From: Bacillota bacterium
Lineage (GTDB): Bacteria > Bacillota > Clostridia > Christensenellales > CAG-138
Assembly: GCA_023409435.1 (NCBI GenBank)
Contig: JAEYHP010000156.1
Span: 1-64,000, forward strand
Length of the DNA stretch: 64,000 bases
Direction of reading: 5' to 3'
Below, piece after piece: positions 34,654 to 43,082 of this stretch (its first letter is position 1; each line of letters opens with the position of its first letter). Both the position numbers and the translations under genes were made by a program. The notes beneath the pieces were generated by a model. The model did no database searches. It was not told the DNA's origin and saw only the letters and a list, made by a program, of their open reading frames with translations.

Positions 34654-35847
34654 TTAGAATAGATTAGATTCACGGAATTTAGCAATTTCCTCGTCGCTGT
34701 AACCCAAACCGTGGAGTATTTCGTTGTTATGCTGACCCAGCAACGGGGCGGGGCGGCGAATGGTCGTGGGTGTTTCGCTGAACTCGATCGGCGTGCCGAT
34801 CGCCTTGTATGTGCCGGCGAGAGGGTGCCCAATCTCCTTAATGATGCCGTTGTGAATGACCTGAGGATCGTTCACAACATCCTCATAATTGTTGACTTTC
34901 GCGCACCAGAAGCCGACTTCTCGGAACTTCTCAACCCAGTATTCAGTGTCCTGCTTAACAAGAGCAGTCTCAATAATATCATGCAGTTTGTCGCGATCTC
35001 TCATCATGACCTTCTTGTTGGGCATAAGCTCTTCAAGGTTGTCGATGCCAATGAGTTCCCCGAAAAGTTTCACTTTCTCGGAGGCGTTTGTCGCCATGCA
35101 CATCCAGCCGTTTTGGGTCTTATAGATGCCATATGGCGACTCCTGCAAGAAGTGGCCGGAGTGGTTCTTTGGCCTCTTAGGCTGGACACCGGTGTTGAGA
35201 TAATAAGCAATTTCTTGCGACTGCATGTGGATACCGGAATTGAGCAAATTCACCTCAACCTTTTGCCCTTTGCCTGTCTCACGGGCGCTGATGACGGCGG
35301 CAAGCACGCCCACCGTAAGCATCATCGCACTGTACATGTCAACGGCATAGATGCCGCCCGTAATCGGCCGGCCATCCTGATCGGGCCCGATAATTGTGGT
35401 TAAACCGCTCATGCACTGCGCAAGAAGGTCCTGGCCGGGGAGCTTGGCATAGGGGCCGGAGCTGCCATAACCGAGCGCCTCACAGTAGATGATACGGGGG
35501 TTGATATTTTTTGCGTCTTCGTATCCAAAACCTAGCTTATCAAGCGTGCCGGGACGATAATTCGTTACGACAACGTCGACATCCTTGAGAAGCTTGTGCA
35601 CGATCTCCTTTGCGTCTGGGCTTTTGAGGTCCAGCGACAGGCTGCGCTTGTTGCGGTTCATGGCGAGGAAGAACGGGCTTTCGCCGCCAAGACTCTCCTG
35701 AGCCAAAAACGTACGGTTGAAGTCGCCTACGCCAGGACGTTCAACATTGATGATGTCCGCCCCAAGGTCTCCGAGCAGTTGAAGAGAAAAAGGAGCCTGC
35801 GCAAAATGCGTAAATCCAAGAATTTTTACTCCGTCCAGTGCGCCCAT
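34654..35847 (-). CDS. Class III (CaiB/BaiF) CoA-transferase
   Basis: A 397-residue CoA-transferase family III enzyme: start GALDGVKILGFTHFAQAPFSLQLLGDLGADIINVERPGVGD, the catalytic aspartate at Asp170 in GGIYAVDMYSAMM, and a C-terminal APLLGQHNNEILHGLGYSDEEI. It moves CoA between carboxylic acids. Overlaps the MaoC gene by 1 bp. With MaoC it implies that the imported compound, or a fragment, is a carboxylic acid activated to a thioester and then hydrated. Substrate not predictable. Confidence 0.92.
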   Translation of the reverse strand: MGALDGVKILGFTHFAQAPFSLQLLGDLGADIINVERPGVGDFNRTFLAQESLGGESPFFLAMNRNKRSLSLDLKSPDAKEIVHKLLKDVDVVVTNYRPGTLDKLGFGYEDAKNINPRIIYCEALGYGSSGPYAKLPGQDLLAQCMSGLTTIIGPDQDGRPITGGIYAVDMYSAMMLTVGVLAAVISARETGKGQKVEVNLLNSGIHMQSQEIAYYLNTGVQPKRPKNHSGHFLQESPYGIYKTQNGWMCMATNASEKVKLFGELIGIDNLEELMPNKKVMMRDRDKLHDIIETALVKQDTEYWVEKFREVGFWCAKVNNYEDVVNDPQVIHNGIIKEIGHPLAGTYKAIGTPIEFSETPTTIRRPAPLLGQHNNEILHGLGYSDEEIAKFRESNLF

Positions 35848-36335
35848 TATTCTGCCTCCGCCGTTTTGTCTTCTTGGCCATCAAACGCCGAGCGACGGCC
35901 AATATACTGCTTGTCTATATAGAAGATGACCGTCTCGCCGCGCTGATTTACGACGTTCACGTTCCATGTTACGACGCCAAACTGATCGTTCTTAACGGTT
36001 TGATCAATGACTTCTGTCTCGCAGTGGACCGTATCACCGGGATAGGTCGGCTTTACAAAGCGAACCTTGTCCATGCCATAGTGGATGGAGGGAACCTTGG
36101 ACGGAGTAATCTCCTTGGCGAAAAAGCCGTCCGCGACGCCAAGAATCAGATCCCCTTGTAGGATGCAGCCGGTGACCGACGGGTGCTTTTCGCAATATTC
36201 CGCGTCGACATGCACCGGATGGGTATTGTCCGAGCAGCCGATAAACAAGCGGATATCTGCTTCGGTCATCGTTCTGCCGCTGGTCTTCTGCTTTTGGCCG
36301 ACAGTATAATCTTCAAAATATTTATAGCCCGGCAT
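35847..36335 (-). CDS. MaoC-like (hot-dog) hydratase
   Basis: A 162-residue protein with the hydratase 2 motif in IGCSDNTHPVHVDAEYCEKHP near residues 35-55, and VRFVKPTYPGDTVHCETEV in the second half. The family hydrates enoyl-CoA thioesters; single-domain forms are dimers. The ATG at 36335 follows AAAGGGGCGATT and is preferred over an upstream start at 36353. Coupled to the CoA-transferase gene. Confidence 0.88.
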   Translation of the reverse strand: MPGYKYFEDYTVGQKQKTSGRTMTEADIRLFIGCSDNTHPVHVDAEYCEKHPSVTGCILQGDLILGVADGFFAKEITPSKVPSIHYGMDKVRFVKPTYPGDTVHCETEVIDQTVKNDQFGVVTWNVNVVNQRGETVIFYIDKQYIGRRSAFDGQEDKTAEAE

Positions 36336-36358
36336 GATAATCGCCCCTTTCAAACGAG

Positions 36359-37711
36359 TTATTTCTCAGGAATGAGCACGTTCTGTGCCCTAAGCTGACT
36401 TTGAAGCTTTTTGACATCAATTTCTTTAACGTCCTTGCCCTCCTTAACCGCCAGCGCCGCAGCCACACCACACGCTTCGCCCATGAGCATTGCAGTCGGA
36501 ATGACGCGCAGCATCTCAATGGCACCGAAATCGCCCGAGATGCAGCGACCGGCCACAAGCAGGCCTTTGATCGTCTTGGGGAGAAAGCAACGATAAGGGA
36601 CTTCCTTTAAATTATCATCCGTGCTGAACTGCTTATACGGGGGCTGCGCAACAACAACCGCATCATCGAACTGTGCGCCTGCCATAAGCTCTTTGCGTGT
36701 AATCGTGTATTCACCATCCAGCATACGGCTGCTACGTGTACCAACCTGAGGTGCCGTGTCAATCACGCAAGCGTGCTCAAACCCGGGGACGTTCGCTTTA
36801 AAGTATTCAATGGTGCGCATCATCGCCTGACGAATCTCTATTTCCACGCGGGTGAGATCCTCAATATCTACCGCGCTGCCCTTGAGAGTTGTGTTGAACC
36901 ATACGACGTTGCTGATGCTACTTCTCATGTAAAAGCCCATCGGCAGTTCGCCGAAGCTATAGCCGCCTTGCACGCCTTTGATGCGCTTCAGGTCATTTGT
37001 GATCCTTTCGCCGTTCTCGGCAATTGCGAGGAATTCCTCTGCCTTCTCGCTATCCACGTTCGCAACACGGAAGACAAGTCCCAGCGGTAGGTTGCCCGTG
37101 TTATAATTTTCCCCCGCAGTATAGAATACATCTCCATCGCCGGTGCAGTCGATGACAACTTTTGCAAGAACAGCCTTGCGGCCTGATTTGGACTCGAAGA
37201 TCGCGCCCTTGGCAACGCCGTCCTGGATATATGCCTTGCTGAACCACGCATGAAGCAGCAGCTGGACGCCCGCCTCAAGCGCCATATCGTTCGCGACGCA
37301 TTTCATCATTTCGGGATCCACGACCGGGCTGTAGCGGACGATTTTGTCCTCACCGCCAGTGCCGCCATATCTGCGCCACAGTAAAATGTCATCCATGTTG
37401 GAAGATCCCCAGCACTCCTTGGGTTGTTCAATAATGCCGTCAACTTTACGCAGACGCTTAATCATCTCTTCAACAAGCCCTTTGATCACAAGATTCCCTT
37501 TTCCGTCGCACAGGCAATCAAGCAATAGTACATAGCCGCCCGTCGCCATACCACCAAGATAGCCATACCGCTCCATCAAGATAACTTTGGCGCCGTTCCG
37601 CGCCGCACTAATTGCCGCACATATACCCGCCGGGCCACCACCTACGACCAGTACATCTGCTTCAACGTGAACTTCAATCTGCTGTCTTTCTTCTACAATA
37701 AACTTTTTCAC
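36359..37711 (-). CDS. FAD-dependent oxidoreductase (FAD_oxidored family)
   Basis: A 450-residue flavoprotein. The N-terminal FAD loop DVLVVGGGPAGICAAISAARNGAKVILMER occupies residues 19-48, followed by YGYLGGMATGGYV, IDCTGDGDVFYTAG near 190 and a C-terminal RCFLPKTIKGLLVAGRCISGDFGAIEMLRVIPTAMLMGEACG segment that closes the FAD site. No signal peptide, so it is cytoplasmic. First gene of the leftward block and divergent from a LacI regulator. The substrate is unknown; family members oxidise or reduce sugar-, hydroxy- or enoyl compounds. Confidence 0.85.
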   Translation of the reverse strand: MKKFIVEERQQIEVHVEADVLVVGGGPAGICAAISAARNGAKVILMERYGYLGGMATGGYVLLLDCLCDGKGNLVIKGLVEEMIKRLRKVDGIIEQPKECWGSSNMDDILLWRRYGGTGGEDKIVRYSPVVDPEMMKCVANDMALEAGVQLLLHAWFSKAYIQDGVAKGAIFESKSGRKAVLAKVVIDCTGDGDVFYTAGENYNTGNLPLGLVFRVANVDSEKAEEFLAIAENGERITNDLKRIKGVQGGYSFGELPMGFYMRSSISNVVWFNTTLKGSAVDIEDLTRVEIEIRQAMMRTIEYFKANVPGFEHACVIDTAPQVGTRSSRMLDGEYTITRKELMAGAQFDDAVVVAQPPYKQFSTDDNLKEVPYRCFLPKTIKGLLVAGRCISGDFGAIEMLRVIPTAMLMGEACGVAAALAVKEGKDVKEIDVKKLQSQLRAQNVLIPEK

Positions 37712-37811
37712 TTTTTATTTGGCTCTCCTAATTAATTGGTTTCCGTTTGATTGGCTCTTCTGTTTGATTGACCCGTTTGAATAGTCGCGCATAGCATAAT
37801 TGGAATTTCGA

Positions 37812-37838
37812 ATGTAACTGTATGTAATCTGTTACATA
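37812..37838. promoter_or_regulatory. LacI-type operator candidate upstream of the flavoprotein gene
   Basis: ATGTAAC at 37812, ATGTAA at 37822 and an inverted TTACAT at 37832; TATGTAA-TCTG-TTACATA is a perfect palindrome at 37821-37838. A similar double ATGTAAC lies at 38137-38154 next to the lacI-type gene. Probably bound by that regulator. Confidence 0.55.
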
Positions 37839-38103
37839 AATATTATCATGCTGTTTCGGATTTTACAATACCAAAATGCACGTTTTTTTATTTGGAAATT
37901 TTTAATTGAATAAGGGGATGAATAGTTAGATGCCCTATCCTAAAACTGGGGGACGGCTCTCGGTTGAACCGGTATTGAGCCAAACATCCAGCATTTTAGC
38001 ACCATCTATTCCTCAAGGCGAGCATCCGCCGCTAATCCACCCCCTTAGCTTCTCAATGTGACGAACCAAAAAATACGTATTCTCCTGTTGTACAAAAATA
38101 ACG

Positions 38104-38132
38104 TTGACAACCCCTTCCACGCCTACTATCAT
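38104..38132 (+). promoter_or_regulatory. Promoter of the lacI-type gene
   Basis: TTGACA at 38104-38109, a 17-base spacer and TATCAT at 38127-38132. Transcription would start about 38139, inside the ATGTAAC repeat pair, which fits self-repression. Confidence 0.65.
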
Positions 38133-38136
38133 AATA

Positions 38137-38154
38137 ATGTAACACATATGTAAC
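38137..38154. promoter_or_regulatory. Second ATGTAAC repeat pair, likely autoregulatory operator
   Basis: ATGTAAC at 38137-38143 and again at 38148-38154, at the predicted transcription start of the lacI-type gene. Matches the pair at 37812-37827 in sequence and nearly in spacing (11 versus 10 bases). The rest of the 480-base gap between the two divergent genes shows no coding region. Confidence 0.5.
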
Positions 38155-38193
38155 TACGTTGTAGAATTTCGATAGTTAGAGGCTTAATGTTTC

Positions 38194-39234
38194 ATGAATA
38201 TTAGAGAAATTGCAACTCTGGCTGAAACATCCGTTGCTACGGTGTCGCGTGTGATCAACAATGACGACTATGTCTCTGATGAGACGCGCAAGCGGGTGTT
38301 GGAAGTAATTGAATCAACGGGCTACAAGCCAAATCTTGTCGGTCGGGCGCTGCGTTCGCAGCGAAGCGGAAAGATTCTGGTACTCCTCCCCTCCATCTCC
38401 AACCCGTACTATTCCCGCGTACTTCAAGGAGTGGAGCATCGCGCAAGCGCCTTTGGATACGATACTCTCGCCTGCATCACTCACCGTGACCCTGCTTCCG
38501 AGACACGGTATCTGGACTTCCTGCGCACCAAGCAGGTGGACGGCGTAATTGGCTTTACCAGCTCTCTTTCTGCCGAAAAGATACTCAAATTTGCAACGAA
38601 GTATCCGTATGTACAGTGCGGTGCGCGCACGAGCGGAGCAGGTATCTGCTACACCTGTATTGACAACGTCGCAGCAGCAGAAGAAGCGATTGAATACTTC
38701 ATTAAAACCGGCCACACACGCATCGCGTTTGTCAATGGAATGTTCGACCGTCCATATGAGCAGGACCGTGAAGTCGGTTATAAAAACATGCTGCTGAAAT
38801 ATGACATTCCATTCCGAAAGGAATATTTGCTCGGATGTGATTATAACTACAGCAGCGGCTATGATAGTTGCAAGGCACTCATGTCCCTACCTGAACCGCC
38901 GACAGCAATCTTCACTTCAAGCGATCAGACTGCCGCGGGCGTAACCAAATATCTGCTCAAGGTTGGTAAAACTCCGGGAAAAGATGTCGATGTGATCGGA
39001 TTTGACGGCACTTACCTTTCCGACATGTGTACGCCAGCGATTTCATCGGTCGACCAACCCGGCTACGACATGGGCAAGACTTCATTCGACCTGCTTTACG
39101 AGCGGATCACAGACCCGAAATCTATTGTCAAACGGGTTGTAATGGCCCACAAGATAACCCATAAGGAGACGACGCGTCCGTTGCCCGACGCTGACAGATC
39201 TTCTGCCTTAAAGCGAGAAGAAAGGCATATATAG
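38194..39234 (+). CDS. LacI family transcription regulator 1
   Basis: A 346-residue repressor: N-terminal helix-turn-helix MNIREIATLAETSVATVSRVIN and hinge (residues 1-60), then a periplasmic-binding-like sugar sensor domain with ILVLLPSISNPYYSRVLQGV and VIGFDGTYLSDMCTPAISSV. Divergent from the 26-38 kb catabolic block and probably its regulator. Sensing through a sugar-type domain argues that the block's inducer carries a sugar. Confidence 0.92.
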   Translation: MNIREIATLAETSVATVSRVINNDDYVSDETRKRVLEVIESTGYKPNLVGRALRSQRSGKILVLLPSISNPYYSRVLQGVEHRASAFGYDTLACITHRDPASETRYLDFLRTKQVDGVIGFTSSLSAEKILKFATKYPYVQCGARTSGAGICYTCIDNVAAAEEAIEYFIKTGHTRIAFVNGMFDRPYEQDREVGYKNMLLKYDIPFRKEYLLGCDYNYSSGYDSCKALMSLPEPPTAIFTSSDQTAAGVTKYLLKVGKTPGKDVDVIGFDGTYLSDMCTPAISSVDQPGYDMGKTSFDLLYERITDPKSIVKRVVMAHKITHKETTRPLPDADRSSALKREERHI

Positions 39235-39262
39235 ATACTAGCCGGGCTCATGAAATAGAAAG

Positions 39263-39300
39263 ACGCCATCCATCTGCCTATACAGATAAATGGCGTTTTC
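39263..39300 (+). terminator. Terminator after lacI regulator 1
   Basis: ACGCCAT and ATGGCGT arms with inner ATCTG/CAGAT pairs, followed by TTTTC, 28 bases after the stop codon. Confidence 0.85.
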
Positions 39301-39441
39301 ATAATGAACAAATCAATCAACGGTCAGGCTGCTTTGCATATTTTTTTGAATGTGTCATGTTTTTCCGGTGTTGTTATAGGCCGTACTATAAGGCACTTTC
39401 TTCAAAATGTCTTACTCTGGCGATATTGTTCTCCACCAGAC

Positions 39442-39471
39442 CCGTTAACCGGCTAGGTTAGCGGTTTTTTT
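39442..39471 (+). terminator. Second rho-independent terminator
   Basis: CCGTTAACC pairs with GGTTAGCGG (one wobble) around five bases, followed by seven T. The purpose of a second terminator in this 540-base gap is unclear; no gene was seen between the two. Confidence 0.85.
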
Positions 39472-39614
39472 GTTTCTATGTTACCCTGCATAAAATGCTG
39501 TTGCATGTCGGCGAATGATTTCTGCCGGTTATTTGGTTGCCTTGACATATTCCGCGCCATAGAATCCTGTTTATCTCAGGGTTAAACACAACACGAAGTT
39601 TGTATAGCGCGTTT

Positions 39615-39630
39615 TTGTTTCATGAAACAA
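39615..39630. promoter_or_regulatory. Upstream operator of the phospho-glycoside operon
   Basis: TTGTTTCATGAAACAA is a perfect 16-bp palindrome. Its 14-bp core occurs again at 39749-39762, on the other side of the promoter, with centres 133 bases apart. LacI-family operators often come in such pairs for DNA looping. Confidence 0.75.
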
Positions 39631-39691
39631 TATCATTCAAAGCATTCAAATTATACAAGAAAATATGGCAGAAATCTTAGGAATAATTCTA

Positions 39692-39720
39692 TTGACAGCA
39701 TATATTGTTCATACTATACT
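39692..39720 (+). promoter_or_regulatory. Promoter of the PfkB-LacI-GH4-ABC operon
   Basis: TTGACA at 39692-39697, a 17-base spacer and TATACT at 39715-39720, close to the consensus. The two palindromic operators lie on either side. Confidence 0.85.
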
Positions 39721-39748
39721 AATGGCGACGATATGGAACACATCATTA

Positions 39749-39762
39749 TGTTTCATGAAACA
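39749..39762. promoter_or_regulatory. Downstream operator of the phospho-glycoside operon
   Basis: TGTTTCATGAAACA, identical to the core of the upstream palindrome, lies in the untranslated leader 11 bases before the PfkB start codon. Binding here would block transcription soon after its start. The repressor is probably the LacI protein encoded second in the operon. Confidence 0.8.
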
Positions 39763-39773
39763 AGAGGTGGCAC

Positions 39774-40679
39774 ATGGCTGCTAAAATCGGTGCGATTAAC
39801 CTGATCACACTCGATCTCATCTACGCGAATCTTTCCCGAATTCCCGGTATGGGAGAAGAAGTTTCCACCGACAGCCTGACCGTTTCCCTGGGAGGCGGCC
39901 CGGTTGCGGCACTGGTCACGGCCCGGCGCCTTGGTGCTTCCGTCTGCCTCGCGACATGCCTGGGCGAAGACCATATGAGCGATATCGCCCGCGGCTTTCT
40001 GGAGGAAGAGGGGCTGGATTACCGAAGTTTTTATCCCAGCGATTTTACGGCGTCCCCTGTCAATATAACAAGCGTCATGACCTTTCGAAATCTGGACCGC
40101 GCCTTCGTATCCTATTTCCCCAAAACCGATTTTTATCGTGTCAGCACAGATTCCATGTACTCGTACCTGAAAAACTGCGTCTTTTGCATCGCTTCCGATC
40201 CAAACCCGGAATTGTTTCAAAAGCTGCGGCAGAACGGGTGCAAAACGATTTATGATGTGGGCTGGCACGACAATCTCAATATAGAGGACCTGCGGGACGT
40301 GCTTAAGTTGGTTTATCTTTTTGCACCCAACGATAAGGAAGCTATGAAATTGACAGGCGCTCCCACTCCCCAGGCGGCCCTGCTTCGGTTAGCGGATTAT
40401 GTGGAACAGCCCATCGTCAAGATGGGGAAAGAGGGAGCATTGTTGCTGCATCAGGGCCAGATCGTGCACGCGCCCCCCACAGCCTTTTTGTCGGTGGATT
40501 CCACCGGCGCGGGGGATGCTTTCTTAGGCGGAGTCACTTACGGCCTGCTTCAGGGATGGGATATTCTTCGTTGTGTGGAACTGGGCAACTATGCCGGCGG
40601 CAAGGCAACCACCGCTATCGGCTGCCTTACGGCAAAATGCAGCATGAAAGAGTTTGAAAGAATGGGAAGATTGCAATGA
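39774..40679 (+). CDS. PfkB family carbohydrate kinase
   Basis: A 301-residue ribokinase-like protein. Seen: LGGGPVAALVTARRLGASVCLATCLGEDHM near residue 40, TVK-like PIVKMGKEGALL, and the catalytic VDSTGAGDAFLGGVTYGLL near 245. Cytoplasmic ATP-dependent phosphorylation of a sugar or sugar derivative. First gene of an operon with a GH4 glycosidase and ABC importer, so it may phosphorylate the sugar or alcohol released by cleavage. The ATG follows AGAGGTGGCAC. Overlaps the next gene by 4 bp. Confidence 0.9.
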   Translation: MAAKIGAINLITLDLIYANLSRIPGMGEEVSTDSLTVSLGGGPVAALVTARRLGASVCLATCLGEDHMSDIARGFLEEEGLDYRSFYPSDFTASPVNITSVMTFRNLDRAFVSYFPKTDFYRVSTDSMYSYLKNCVFCIASDPNPELFQKLRQNGCKTIYDVGWHDNLNIEDLRDVLKLVYLFAPNDKEAMKLTGAPTPQAALLRLADYVEQPIVKMGKEGALLLHQGQIVHAPPTAFLSVDSTGAGDAFLGGVTYGLLQGWDILRCVELGNYAGGKATTAIGCLTAKCSMKEFERMGRLQ

Positions 40680-41680
40680 ATATTAGGGAAATTTCAAAAA
40701 TCTGCGGCGTTTCTCCCGCAACGGTATCCAGAGTAATCAACGGCGGCGCCCCGGTAAACGCTGCCACGCGGAAAAAAATTGAGGATGCCATTCTGCAGCA
40801 CGGCTATAAGCCGAGCCCCACGCACCTCAAAGGCAAGACGCGCAGCGGAACGGTTGGGGTTCTGCTTCCGTCGCTGAACCATGTATTTTTTCAAAGGGTA
40901 CTGGATGTGATTGACGTCTTCCTGATGCAGCAGGGAAAGTACATGGTCGTGTTTCCCGAACGCATTCCCAACGCCCTGCAACGGATACAGGCCATGCCTC
41001 TTGACGGGATTATACTGCTTTGCGAGGAAACGGACAGTGAAACCGTCAGGCAATTGCATCGGATGGGGCTCGCCACCGTAATGTGCGGCGCACTTTCCCT
41101 GAGCAAGTCCTGTCCGGCCGTTCATGTGGACGATTTGGCCGCCGCCTATGACGGGGTGAATTATCTGCTGGGATTGGGACACCGAAAGATAGGCATCATT
41201 TCCGATTCCCCCCGGTCCATCAGCTCAGGCTTCCAGCGAATCGCGGGTTGCCGCAAGGCGATGGAAGACTATGGGCTTCCTTTCCGGGACGAATGTGTGT
41301 TTTCGCAGGGAAGCGACTATAAATGCGGTTATGACGGCGCCAAAAAGCTGATGGCGCGCAACCCGGATATTACGGCCATTTTTACGCACAGCGACGCATC
41401 GGCGGTGGGCGCCATGTCGGCCCTGATAGATTTGGGGTTGAAAATTCCGCAGGATGTTTCGCTGCTGGGGTTTGACGATACCGGCCTGGGCGAACAAATT
41501 CGCCCGCGTCTGACCTGCGTACACCAGCCAATCGAGGATATCGTCTCAAAAACCCTGGAGCTGCTGTTCGAAAGTATGGAACATCCCGATATGCAAAGCC
41601 CGCCTTCCATTACCCTCCCCCACAGCATAACGGCGCGGGAAAGCTGCTGGGCAATCGACTCGCTCAAATCTCCGGTTTAG
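40676..41680 (+). CDS. LacI family transcription regulator 2
   Basis: A 334-residue repressor with helix-turn-helix MNIREISKICGVSPATVSRVIN at the N terminus and a sugar-binding core (TVGVLLPSLNHVFFQRVLDV, IGIISDSPRSISSGFQRIAGC, SLLGFDDTGLGEQIRPRLTCVHQP). Encoded inside the operon it probably controls, by way of the twin palindromes at 39615 and 39749. Its recognition helix is almost the same as that of LacI regulator 1, but its candidate operators differ. Confidence 0.92.
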   Translation: MNIREISKICGVSPATVSRVINGGAPVNAATRKKIEDAILQHGYKPSPTHLKGKTRSGTVGVLLPSLNHVFFQRVLDVIDVFLMQQGKYMVVFPERIPNALQRIQAMPLDGIILLCEETDSETVRQLHRMGLATVMCGALSLSKSCPAVHVDDLAAAYDGVNYLLGLGHRKIGIISDSPRSISSGFQRIAGCRKAMEDYGLPFRDECVFSQGSDYKCGYDGAKKLMARNPDITAIFTHSDASAVGAMSALIDLGLKIPQDVSLLGFDDTGLGEQIRPRLTCVHQPIEDIVSKTLELLFESMEHPDMQSPPSITLPHSITARESCWAIDSLKSPV

Positions 41681-41691
41681 GGGGAGAAACC

Positions 41692-43056
41692 ATGAAAAAG
41701 CTGACCATCATCGGCGGAGGCAGCGTACGTGCGCCCTTCTTTGCACATAGTCTCGCAAAGCGCGCGTCGGAACTCAACATCTCTACTTTATGCCTGTACG
41801 ACAACGATCCCGAAAAACTGCGTATCATCGGAACGCTGGCCAAACACGTAACCAATCAGGTGAATCCCGCCTTACAGGTTCTGCTTGAAACAGACGCAAC
41901 AAATGCGATTACGGGCACGGATTACTTCGTTACCACCATACGGGTTGGCGGAGACCATTCCCGGGTACTTGACGAGCAGATCGCGGTGAAGAACGACGTG
42001 CTCGGCCAGGAAACCACCGGGGCGGGAGGTTTCTTTATGGCCGCCCGCAGCATACCGGCGCTGGAGGGTTACTGCAAACAAATCAAAGCCCTGGCTCCTC
42101 AGGCGTGGATTTTTAACTTTACCAACCCATCGGGTTTGGTGACCCAAGCTCTGCGTTCGCTCGGATATGACAGAGTGATCGGCATCTGTGACACACCCAG
42201 TTCCACCAAACTGCGCATCGCACAGGCAATGGGCTATGACAACGACGCATTTTCCATGGAATTTTTCGGCCTGAACCATCTTTCCTGGGCGCGCCGGGCC
42301 GTCTATCAGGGCGAAGAGGTAATGGAGCGCATTCTCTCCAATCCGGCTATTACCCAAAAGGTAGGAGAACTGGCGATGTTCGACCCGGAATTGATTCGGC
42401 TGATCAGGCATATCCCCAACGAGTATCTTTATTATTTCTATTACCGTGATAAGGCTTTGAACAACATCAGAAAAGCAGGCACAACCCGTGGGCTTACCAT
42501 AGAGGAAAACAATAAAAAAATGATGGCTGAGCTCCGGCATATGGATCTCGATGGGAATGCGGCCGAAGCCTTGCAGGTTTATCTTTCCCACATGTATGCC
42601 CGCGAGTCCTCCTACATGCAGATTGAAACCACCAAGCAGGTCATGCATGTGCCCGACAAACTGGTTATGCCGGAGGGACAGGGTTATGCAGGCATCGCAA
42701 TGGATTTTGCCGCCGCAGTGGAAAGCGGCGTAAGCCGCCAGGTTGTGCTCTCGGTGCCCAATAACGGCAGCATTCGTGGCCTTGCCGACGATGATGTGGT
42801 TGAAATCACCTGCAATGTGGATAAAAGCGGACCTGTTCCGGTCAAAATCGGCTCGGTCGGCAGTGAGCTTTTCTCCATTATATGGGCGGTAAAGGCATAT
42901 GAGAGACTTTCTGTGGAAGCTATTCTGAGCGGCTCAAGACGCTTGGCGGTACAGGCCCTGATGGCGCATCCTCTGATTGGATCCTATAATGTCGCAGAAA
43001 ACCTTGTAGCGGATTTTATGCAGCTGCAAAGCAAGTATGTAAGATGTTGGGAATAA
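41692..43056 (+). CDS. GH4 family phospho-glycosidase
   Basis: A 454-residue NAD- and metal-dependent glycosidase. N-terminal Rossmann loop IIGGGSVRAPFF (residues 6-17), NFTNPSGLV (142-150), metal-site Cys166 in GICDTPSS and His196 in GLNHLSWA. GH4 enzymes cleave 6-phospho-alpha- or beta-glycosides (and some uronides) by oxidation at C3, elimination and re-addition of water. The motif set is nearest to 6-phospho-beta-glucosidases. No PTS is in the window; the operon instead carries an ABC importer, which raises the question of how a phosphorylated substrate arises. Confidence 0.9.
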   Translation: MKKLTIIGGGSVRAPFFAHSLAKRASELNISTLCLYDNDPEKLRIIGTLAKHVTNQVNPALQVLLETDATNAITGTDYFVTTIRVGGDHSRVLDEQIAVKNDVLGQETTGAGGFFMAARSIPALEGYCKQIKALAPQAWIFNFTNPSGLVTQALRSLGYDRVIGICDTPSSTKLRIAQAMGYDNDAFSMEFFGLNHLSWARRAVYQGEEVMERILSNPAITQKVGELAMFDPELIRLIRHIPNEYLYYFYYRDKALNNIRKAGTTRGLTIEENNKKMMAELRHMDLDGNAAEALQVYLSHMYARESSYMQIETTKQVMHVPDKLVMPEGQGYAGIAMDFAAAVESGVSRQVVLSVPNNGSIRGLADDDVVEITCNVDKSGPVPVKIGSVGSELFSIIWAVKAYERLSVEAILSGSRRLAVQALMAHPLIGSYNVAENLVADFMQLQSKYVRCWE

Positions 43057-43082
43057 CTGCAACATGATAAGGAGGTATTTTC

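Noticed and set aside
39622..39804. 60-residue frame before the PfkB kinase
   Set aside because: It begins inside one operator palindrome and runs through the promoter and second operator; not a gene.
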